Below, one piece after another: positions 57,445 through 64,000 of a stretch of DNA of 64,000 nucleotides; the stretch's first letter is position 1, and the number at the start of each line of letters is the position of its first letter. Location of the stretch: NCBI GenBank assembly GCA_029564935.1, contig JAKQPD010000159.1, positions 20,004-84,003 of the forward strand. The letters are read 5' to 3'. Source of the DNA: Bacteroidota bacterium. GTDB taxonomy: Bacteria; Bacteroidota; Bacteroidia; Bacteroidales; VadinHA17. Made by a program: the position numbers and the translations under genes. The notes under the pieces are model-generated. The model ran no database searches, was not told the DNA's origin, and worked only from the letters and a program-made list of their open reading frames with translations.

Positions 57445-57475
57445 TGAAGAAAAGTATTATTAATGAAGGTCGGTT

Positions 57476-58477
57476 ATGTTGAACAGGATAAAATACATAT
57501 TATTTTTTTCAGGATTATTATTAGGAGCCGGTGAAGGTATAGATCTCTCGGGGCAGGCTGTGCCGGGCAGGGAGGAAAATATCCCTTTCCTTGTCACCTT
57601 CGGCAGACTGGGTGAGACCTCCTGGGGGGATGATGATTTTTACCAGGTATTCTTCTTTACAGTACCAAAGGAATATACCGGCCAGTTTTTCATAAGAATA
57701 TTTGATCCTGATGTAGGAGGGGAGCATGATGAAATACAGGGCGAATTCAATTCAAGGACTTCCTTTGAGGTTTATGGTGGGAAGGGAGTAGATCCGGATA
57801 AGAACAATGAATCGAGGGGATTAAATAACGTGAAGAACTACAAGGGTGGTACAATGCTTGCATCAAGGGTTTTTGGAAGTGAACCAAGATTTGACAACAA
57901 GTATTTTACATTCGGTCCCTTCAATCCGACAGCCGGCGATTTCAGTCCGAAGTGGAATGCCTATATCTTCAAGGTTGTTGTTGAGGGCGTCAGCGGCGAT
58001 GACGGAAATCTTTACAGGTTCTTTATGAGCCGCGATCCGGAAAACAATATTCCGGTTGAAGGAGGTAACGCATTCACTTATGAATATACTTTCCGTATGT
58101 GGAACGACTTCAAAAGTGTTGCTCATATATATCCTTATGTCGATACTGGTGTTGTATATATCCGGCAGAGAAATTTTGACTGGGACCGCGACGGGCATAT
58201 TCTCGTTGTATCAAGGTATAAGCAGGGTATAGGGGTATCGATATCAGCCGAAAATAACTGGATGGAGGACAGGATACCCATTGAACCGGCTGAAATAGGA
58301 TCATCTCTCGATTTTCAGTTCCATAAAGCCCAGGGCGAGCTTGTAAAAAATAATAATGTAGTTGTGACTCTCGAAAGTCAGAGAGGAGATGCACTCCCGT
58401 TCTTCAGCTCTCCAATCGGAGGTGTGCCGGTTTATAATCCAAAAATAACAATCAAAAAAACCACAAAGCCTAAATAA
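57476..58477 (+). CDS. Secreted protein of unknown function in the T9SS block
   Basis: I do not recognise a family. The 333 residues include a signal peptide (about 1-27), then a region with FGRLGETSWGDDDFYQ, VPKEYTGQFFIRIFDPDVGG and VYGGKGVDPDKNNESRG, which is rich in Gly, Asp and Asn and could bind calcium. A middle part has YIFKVVVEGVSGDDGNLYRFF and FTYEYTFRMWN, and the end is basic (ITIKKTTKPK). It is beta-rich by appearance. It lies 31 bp after the PD40 gene and 15 bp before the phosphatase gene, so it is likely part of the same operon. Confidence 0.75.
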   Translation: MLNRIKYILFFSGLLLGAGEGIDLSGQAVPGREENIPFLVTFGRLGETSWGDDDFYQVFFFTVPKEYTGQFFIRIFDPDVGGEHDEIQGEFNSRTSFEVYGGKGVDPDKNNESRGLNNVKNYKGGTMLASRVFGSEPRFDNKYFTFGPFNPTAGDFSPKWNAYIFKVVVEGVSGDDGNLYRFFMSRDPENNIPVEGGNAFTYEYTFRMWNDFKSVAHIYPYVDTGVVYIRQRNFDWDRDGHILVVSRYKQGIGVSISAENNWMEDRIPIEPAEIGSSLDFQFHKAQGELVKNNNVVVTLESQRGDALPFFSSPIGGVPVYNPKITIKKTTKPK

Positions 58478-58492
58478 TAAACGAAGGCTGAT

Positions 58493-61400
58493 ATGATATT
58501 CAAAACATACCTGAAAGCGCTAAATGACACAATTCTGTGCCTGTTCATTTTATCACTTCCTGTTAAAAGTCAGACTTATCAGTTCCGGAATTACGGTAAA
58601 GAAAGTAAAATCCCTGACGGATTTATTTATACTGTTAACCAGGATAATAAGGGCTATTTATGGGTGGGTACAAGGAAAGGGATATCGAAATTCGACGGAT
58701 TTGACTTTCATAATGTGGAATTTCCGGATTCTGCAGGCGGAAGATATCCTACTGCATGTCTGAAGGACAGGACAGGGAAATTATGGTTTGGCTGCAGTGA
58801 CGGAACACTTTTCTTTACCGAAGAAAATGAACTAAAGCCACTGGAAATCAACAATAATAAAAGCATAAGCTCTGTTGTGGAGGCTCCCGACGGAGCGATA
58901 TGGATAGTGCCCCAGGCAGATGCCGTGTTCAGGATAAATCCGTCCGGGAATAACGATCCCCGGAGCTTCAGCGTTGATCAGGATAAAATGTTGTTTTCCG
59001 CATCCTTTACAGGTTCTGGTGATATCCTTTTAGGAACCCAGGAGAACATACAAATAATGAGGATACAGGATGATTCACTTATTGTACATGATACAATACA
59101 GGGTTTCAATTATTCGAATGTTACAGCGATACAAAAGCTTCAGAACAGTGATTATTTCCTTGCGGGGACAAACGGAAGCGGACTTTTCCTGCTTAATCTT
59201 TCCGGAAACAGCAAGGAGCTGAAACGGCTTTCCGGTTCTGAAGAACTTGCATATCTTGATGTTCAGTCGATATTTCAGGACAGCGATAATTACAGCTGGG
59301 TCTCAACGAACGGATCGGGTATCCTTCGTCTGAAAACTTCCCCTTCCGGAACTGAAGTCATTAACTGGGGATTTATTGATTCAAAAACCGGTCTGCCGGC
59401 AAATAATATCCGTACTGTCTTCAGGGATGTTGAAGGTAACTACTGGATAGGTTATTTTGGAGAAGGACTATCGATGCTGCCATCAATGGCTCTTGCCTTT
59501 TATTCTCCGGGGAATATACCTGAAGCGAACAACATTATATATGTTAATAAGCTGAATAAGGACTATATTCTCGGGACCCCTACAGGATATTATATTTTTG
59601 ACATTGAGAACAACAGTACCCGATCATTTACTGATCTGAGAAGGAGTACGGGAAATAATGAGATCACTGCATATTATGCAGATAAAAACGGAAGTTTGTG
59701 GATCGGGACTGGTGGCGGAGGATTGTTTTTGAAAGGATTTTCAGGACCTGTGAGGCAGTTTTACAGGACAGACAATTCAAGCGAGGATTATATACTGAAT
59801 ATTCATGTCAGCAATGAATTTATCTGGCTGGGAACACTTAACGGTGTTATAATTCTTGACAGTAAGACAGGGACTCTGAGGGGAAGGTATAATACAAATA
59901 ACGGTCTGCCTCATAACAGAATTGATCAGATTTGTTTGTTGTCGGATGGTACCGCTTCTGTTGCAACCCAGACGGATCGTATTTACATAATTGATCCATT
60001 AAAGGGGGTCAGCTCAGGGAATGCAATAATGAGGGGGCCTACAATGAATGTAATTTCTTCCTGCTGCCAGAGCCGCGACGGCAACATCTGGGTGGCAACA
60101 ACCGGTAATGGCATATTCGAATTCAGCGGTGATTCTCTTACCTCATATACAAGGGCTGATATGCTGATGACTGATTACTGCTACAGTATTCTGGCAGATT
60201 CTCTCGACAGGATATGGATTGGCCACGACAGGGGAATATCGCGGTATGACAGGTCAACAGGTGTCATGAAGACATATGGAACCGATTTTGCAAAGGGAGG
60301 TATCTGTAATCCTGCTGCAATTTTTGAAGCACCAGGAGGCAGGATACTAATCGGAACGTCACAGGGACTGATAGTATATGATACCGGCAAGGAACAGAAA
60401 ACCCATCAGCCTCCGGTCAGCAATATTAATTCTGTCTCCATAAATGATGTGGTTTATCCCTTCAGGAACTCATTTACTTTGCCATACAATAAGAAATACA
60501 AAATTGTAATTAATTATGTCGGTATCAGTCTGAGGGATCCGGAAAGAGTTTATTATCAGACGATGCTGGAGAACTGGGATGATGACTGGACTGACTGGAA
60601 TACTGACAGGGAAGTTTTGATCTCTCCGCGTGACGGGAAATACAGGTTCATTATGAATTCAATTAATGCGGAAGGTTTTTCCGGAGAACCCGTATCGTTT
60701 GACCTTGTAATAAGGACACCTTTCTGGAGGACCTGGTGGTTTTTCCTTCTGGTAGCCTCAGCTGTTACAGGTATTGTGATACTTATAATCCGGCAAAGGG
60801 AGAAAGCGCAAAAGAAAATTGAATTATATCTCAAGACAGAACTTGAAGCCCGGACCAGGGAAGTAGTCAAACAGAAGGGTGAGATAGAGATAAAAAACAT
60901 TGAGATAACCGACAGTATAAGTTATGCAAAGCGTATACAGACCAGCATACTTCCCGATATAAACAAACTGAGGGAAACATTCAGCGATGCATTCATCCTT
61001 TTCAAACCCAGGGATATAGTTAGCGGGGATTTCTACTGGTTCGACAGGGCCGGTGATGATAAGTTCATGCTTGTCTGCGCCGATTCTACCGGGCATGGTG
61101 TTCCCGGAGCATTCATGTCAATGATAGGATCAACCCTTCTTCAGGATATTATTTCAAGACAACATATAACAAGACCTTCGGAAATACTTAAAACCCTCGA
61201 CAAGCAACTCTTTTCAACCCTCAACCAGAACATTGAACTGGGAGTGTCAAACGATGGTATGGATATGGTTGTATGTGAGATCGGTATCAAAACAAGGCAT
61301 ATAAGGTTTGCTTCTGCCATGCGCCCTGTAATTATCGTTCTGGAGGGAGAATCTCTGTATGTTAAGGGTAACAGATCATCAATAGGCGGAGAAACAACAA

Positions 61401-61657
61401 ACGAAAAATTCTTTGACGATCAGGAATACTTCATGAAGGAAGGAGATTCACTGTATCTGTTCACGGATGGGCTGCCTGATCAGTTTGGAAGTGGTGACGG
61501 GAAGAAAATGAAGGTTGCCCGGCTCAAAACACTTCTTGAAGAGATAAAGACTTTTTCAATGGATGAACAGAAAAACAGGATAAACAAGTTTTTCGAGGAT
61601 TGGAAAGGAGATACTGATCAGGTGGATGATATTCTGATGATGGGGATCAGATTCTGA
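58493..61657 (+). CDS. SpoIIE-family phosphatase with two-component-type propeller sensor
   Basis: The 1054-residue protein has a signal peptide (about 1-26, ending VKSQ) and eight or more propeller repeats (about 45-640) of the form IWIGT..GL, for example LWVGTRKGISKF, LWIGTGGGGLFL, IWLGTLNGVIIL, IWIGHDRGISRY. A Y_Y_Y domain (about 650-740), one transmembrane helix (about 747-767), a coiled coil and a cytoplasmic SpoIIE/PP2C domain (about 820-1054, with FKPRDIVSGDFYWF, ADSTGHGVPGAFMSMIG, DGMDMVVCEIG, SLYLFTDGLPDQFG) complete it. It resembles hybrid two-component sensors, with a phosphatase instead of a kinase. It would sense outside and dephosphorylate an inside target, unknown here. Confidence 0.92.
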   Translation: MIFKTYLKALNDTILCLFILSLPVKSQTYQFRNYGKESKIPDGFIYTVNQDNKGYLWVGTRKGISKFDGFDFHNVEFPDSAGGRYPTACLKDRTGKLWFGCSDGTLFFTEENELKPLEINNNKSISSVVEAPDGAIWIVPQADAVFRINPSGNNDPRSFSVDQDKMLFSASFTGSGDILLGTQENIQIMRIQDDSLIVHDTIQGFNYSNVTAIQKLQNSDYFLAGTNGSGLFLLNLSGNSKELKRLSGSEELAYLDVQSIFQDSDNYSWVSTNGSGILRLKTSPSGTEVINWGFIDSKTGLPANNIRTVFRDVEGNYWIGYFGEGLSMLPSMALAFYSPGNIPEANNIIYVNKLNKDYILGTPTGYYIFDIENNSTRSFTDLRRSTGNNEITAYYADKNGSLWIGTGGGGLFLKGFSGPVRQFYRTDNSSEDYILNIHVSNEFIWLGTLNGVIILDSKTGTLRGRYNTNNGLPHNRIDQICLLSDGTASVATQTDRIYIIDPLKGVSSGNAIMRGPTMNVISSCCQSRDGNIWVATTGNGIFEFSGDSLTSYTRADMLMTDYCYSILADSLDRIWIGHDRGISRYDRSTGVMKTYGTDFAKGGICNPAAIFEAPGGRILIGTSQGLIVYDTGKEQKTHQPPVSNINSVSINDVVYPFRNSFTLPYNKKYKIVINYVGISLRDPERVYYQTMLENWDDDWTDWNTDREVLISPRDGKYRFIMNSINAEGFSGEPVSFDLVIRTPFWRTWWFFLLVASAVTGIVILIIRQREKAQKKIELYLKTELEARTREVVKQKGEIEIKNIEITDSISYAKRIQTSILPDINKLRETFSDAFILFKPRDIVSGDFYWFDRAGDDKFMLVCADSTGHGVPGAFMSMIGSTLLQDIISRQHITRPSEILKTLDKQLFSTLNQNIELGVSNDGMDMVVCEIGIKTRHIRFASAMRPVIIVLEGESLYVKGNRSSIGGETTNEKFFDDQEYFMKEGDSLYLFTDGLPDQFGSGDGKKMKVARLKTLLEEIKTFSMDEQKNRINKFFEDWKGDTDQVDDILMMGIRF

Positions 61658-62188
61658 TCATTCAGCTTTTTTATATATATCATTCACTGAAAGATATATC
61701 TCGCTTGTAGATTCAGTATTACTCAGGTTATCAGCCCTGTCCTTAAGGTAAAAGTCATATCTGACCGTATCCGTATCTTCCACAGAATAAAAAAGATATA
61801 AGAATGTAACAGCTATGGTGCCTTTTAAGATCTTATTCTGGCCCGTCCTTTCCATATAGGGGATCCTGTAATCAGAAGGGCTCAGAATATCATTATCAGG
61901 AACCATTGTCATAATCCCCCTGACCTTTCTGAAAAGGGTGAAGTAAAGATTTGTTGTATCAGATTCAGTGCCATCGGGCGTACTAAGACCAAGATTACCG
62001 TCGCCATCTTCGAAATGGAAGCTTAACCTTCCTCCTTTGCACTGGTTCCCTAAAATGTCAGTCGTGTCAAAAACCGCAAAATTCAGGAATTCTATTTTCG
62101 GCTCAGGTGGTAACTGTTCTATTTTCTTGCATGAAACAGCAGGAATCAGTAACAGAATTATTAGGATCAGATATGTTCTTGCACTCAT
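61658..62188 (-). CDS. Lipoprotein of unknown function
   Basis: The 176-residue protein has a lipoprotein signal (lipobox AVSC, Cys20, followed by KK), then IEFLNFAVFDTTDILGNQC, LSFHFEDGDGNLGLS, SDYRIPYMERTGQNKILKG and SVEDTDTVRYDFYLKDRADNLSNTE. The acidic FEDGDGNLGL stretch recurs in uncharacterised Bacteroidota lipoproteins and looks like an Ig-type beta domain. Its stop is back to back with that of the phosphatase gene (TGATCA at 61655-61660). der lies 50 bp upstream on the same strand. Confidence 0.8.
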   Translation of the reverse strand: MSARTYLILIILLLIPAVSCKKIEQLPPEPKIEFLNFAVFDTTDILGNQCKGGRLSFHFEDGDGNLGLSTPDGTESDTTNLYFTLFRKVRGIMTMVPDNDILSPSDYRIPYMERTGQNKILKGTIAVTFLYLFYSVEDTDTVRYDFYLKDRADNLSNTESTSEIYLSVNDIYKKAE

Positions 62189-62238
62189 AAACTCCCGGAT
62201 AATTATATTTTAACGAACAAAAATCACACCAAATTTGG

Positions 62239-63543
62239 TCATTTTTTTCTTAAAAAGATCCTGATCGGCACACCTGTAAACTCAAAATTCTCACGGATCC
62301 TGTTCTCCAGGTACCTTTTATACGGTTCCTTTATATATTGAGGCAGGTTACAGAAGAACGCAAAAGAAGGTGAATATGTTGGCAACTGGGTAATATATTT
62401 TATTTTAATGCTCTTTCCCTTTGGTGAAGGCGGAGGATTCTTTTTTATTATTTCAAGTATTACCGAATTAAGAGTGGCGGTAGGTATTTTTCTGGTTCTG
62501 TTATTGTTGACATTTTCTATCAGATCAAGAACCTTATGTATCCGCTGCTTATTTATTGCTGAAATAAAGACTATCTCATAATCGGTAAAGGGAGCAGTCC
62601 TTTCCCTTATTTCCTGTTCAACCTTTTTTGTTGTATTGGTTTCTTTTTCAACAAGATCCCATTTGTTTACAAGAACTATCAATCCTTTGTTATTATTCAG
62701 GATGAGCGACATTATATTAAGATCCTGTGATTCAAGCCCTCTCGTCCCATCTATCATCAGCAGGCAGACATCAGCATTTTCTATTGTCTTTACAGCCCTC
62801 ATAACCGAATAGAATTCAATGTCCTCGCTTACTTTGCTTTTTCTCCTTAATCCGGCTGTATCAACCAGATAAAAATCGTGTCTGAATTTATTGAACCGTG
62901 TGTAAATGGAATCCCGTGTTGTTCCGGGAAGCGGAGTTACAATATTTCTTTCTTCCCCGAGCAGGGAATTGACAAGAGATGATTTTCCGACATTAGGTCT
63001 GCCGACTATTGCTACCCTTGGGAGGTCGGGAACAGACTCCTCTGACTGTTCGGGCAGATTTCCGGTAACTTCATCGAGAAGATCTCCGGTACCGCTTCCG
63101 TTTATTGAGCTTACTGGAAAAAATTCCTTAAAACCGATCCCGTAGAATTCATTGGCTTCAAAAAGACGCTGGCTGTTATCGACTTTATTTACTACAGGAA
63201 TAACTTTCTTATTCGACTTTCGCAACAGACCCGCAATAGCTTTATCAAGTTCGTGGATCCCGGTTGTTACATCTACCATAAAGAGTATCAGATCCGATTC
63301 TTCAATTGCAAGAAGTACCTGTTTGTTTATCTCTTCTTCAAAAATATCATCTGAATTTTCGACATAACCGCCGGTATCAATAACCGAGAATTCAATCCCG
63401 TTCCATGTGCATGTCCCATAATTACGGTCACGGGTAACACCGCTTATCTCGTCAACAATGGCATCCCTCGATCCGGTGAGCCTGTTGAAGAGAGTCGATT
63501 TGCCCACATTTGGACGGCCAACTATGGCAACTATCCTGCTCAT
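62239..63543 (-). CDS. der: Ribosome-assembly GTPase Der (EngA)
   Basis: Double GTPase needed for 50S ribosome assembly. The 434 residues have two G domains in tandem, each beginning with GRPNVGKS (about residues 8-15 and 182-189), with DTGG/DTAG switch II motifs ([24 protein letters not shown]), NKVD and NKWD, followed by a KH-like C-terminal domain ([32 protein letters not shown]). No truncation seen. It lies 16 bp after era on the same strand, a common pairing. Confidence 0.96.
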   Translation of the reverse strand: MSRIVAIVGRPNVGKSTLFNRLTGSRDAIVDEISGVTRDRNYGTCTWNGIEFSVIDTGGYVENSDDIFEEEINKQVLLAIEESDLILFMVDVTTGIHELDKAIAGLLRKSNKKVIPVVNKVDNSQRLFEANEFYGIGFKEFFPVSSINGSGTGDLLDEVTGNLPEQSEESVPDLPRVAIVGRPNVGKSSLVNSLLGEERNIVTPLPGTTRDSIYTRFNKFRHDFYLVDTAGLRRKSKVSEDIEFYSVMRAVKTIENADVCLLMIDGTRGLESQDLNIMSLILNNNKGLIVLVNKWDLVEKETNTTKKVEQEIRERTAPFTDYEIVFISAINKQRIHKVLDLIENVNNNRTRKIPTATLNSVILEIIKKNPPPSPKGKSIKIKYITQLPTYSPSFAFFCNLPQYIKEPYKRYLENRIRENFEFTGVPIRIFLRKK

Positions 63544-63559
63544 ATTTGTCTGTTGTGTT

Positions 63560-64000
63560 TTATCGGTATCCGAACCTTTTCAGAATGACGGGTTTATCTC
63601 TCCAGTCTTTGGTCACTTTAACATAAAGCTCAAGGAATACTTTCTTTCCGAAGAAATCTTCCATATCTTTTCTTGCTTCCGTACCGGTCTTTTTCAGCAT
63701 TGAACCCCTGTGGCCGATTATTATACCTTTCTGGCTCTCCCTGGCAACATGAATAAGGGCTCTTATTTTGAGGATCCCGTCCTCCTCCCTGAAGCTTTCA
63801 ATCTCAGTCTCGACAGAATAAGGGACCTCTTTCTTATAATTCTGAAGGATCTTCTCTCTTATAATTTCAGAAGCAAAGAATCTTTCATATTTGTCGGTAA
63901 GCTGATCTTTGGGAAAGTAAGGGGGGCTTTCCGGCAGTCCCGACAAAACAGTGTCAAGAAGGATGTCAAGATTGAACTTTTTGAGAGCCGAGAGAGGAAT
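63560..64000 (-). CDS. era: GTPase Era, C-terminal part (runs off the window)
   Basis: The reading frame is open to the window edge at 64000 and gives 146 residues: the end of the G domain ([34 protein letters not shown]) and the complete KH domain ([59 protein letters not shown]). Era binds the 3' end of 16S rRNA and aids 30S maturation. The start codon and GTP-binding motifs lie beyond 64000. der follows 16 bp downstream in the same direction. Confidence 0.95.
   Translation of the reverse strand: MPLSALKKFNLDILLDTVLSGLPESPPYFPKDQLTDKYERFFASEIIREKILQNYKKEVPYSVETEIESFREEDGILKIRALIHVARESQKGIIIGHRGSMLKKTGTEARKDMEDFFGKKVFLELYVKVTKDWRDKPVILKRFGYR

Noticed and set aside
62228..62239. ACCAAATTTGGT palindrome as terminator of der
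   Set aside because: The stem is AT-rich and only 6 bp, overlaps the stop codon, and the T-run is short; too weak to call.

Overview
The window is a stretch of chromosome from a member of the Bacteroidota, most likely an environmental Bacteroidales/Marinilabiliales-type organism (phylum confident, order tentative). The reasons are a type IX secretion (T9SS) type-B cargo next to a PorP/SprF protein, a Porin_10-type outer-membrane protein directly after ftsZ, a DUF4783 protein, two class I glutamate dehydrogenases, a glsB/glsA-like glycine-lipid pair, and promoters of the Bacteroidota TAnnTTTG type. No phage, integrase, transposase, CRISPR array or plasmid gene was seen. Nearly all of the window is chromosomal core, and the accessory signal sits in intergenic repeats and in the T9SS block.

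Layout. 1-392: tRNA-Ser(GGA) with its terminator, then a small field of palindromic repeats. 393-7468 (minus strand): asparaginase, TatD nuclease, glutamate dehydrogenase 1, DprA, glutamate dehydrogenase 2, a small membrane protein and TadA. 7568-9325: aspS. 9328-12109 (minus): two tandem secreted proteins with a TonB-plug-like domain but no barrel, then miaB. 12381-15525 (plus): YebC, a SPOR-domain protein and a PurF-like amidotransferase. 15519-17397 (minus): the two acyltransferases of a probable glycine (amino acid) lipid pathway. 17398-18179: a long non-coding stretch with an inverted pair of hairpin elements and the mraZ control region. 18180-33478: a compact division and cell-wall (dcw) cluster, mraZ-rsmH-ftsL-ftsI-murE-mraY-murD-ftsW-murG-murC-ftsQ-ftsA-ftsZ. 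33537-39636: porin, MltF-like lytic transglycosylase, LolC/E-type permease and NamZ-like muramidase. 39643-46999: aminotransferase, valS, an unknown lipoprotein, nadC, a DUF4783 protein and rlmH. 47015-61657 (plus): an NtrY-like histidine kinase followed by a five-gene T9SS-linked block (giant type-B cargo, PorP/SprF, PD40/PKD protein, unknown secreted protein, SpoIIE phosphatase with a propeller sensor). 61658-64000 (minus): lipoprotein, der and the 3' part of era.

How the genes work together. The dcw cluster makes lipid II and assembles the divisome. The MurE has a DNPR motif, which points to meso-diaminopimelate peptidoglycan. Its first gene has three 10-bp-spaced AAAGTGG direct repeats upstream, a likely autoregulatory MraZ operator. 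The neighbouring MltF- and NamZ-like enzymes would cut or recycle the same wall. The 50.8-61.7 kb block is the best candidate for a little-described system: it pairs a secreted, surface-attached giant protein and its probable outer-membrane partner with a membrane-spanning sensor phosphatase, directly downstream of an orphan sensor kinase. The rest is housekeeping (aspS, valS, miaB, tadA, rlmH, yebC, nadC, der, era) with tight spacing and frequent stop/start overlaps.
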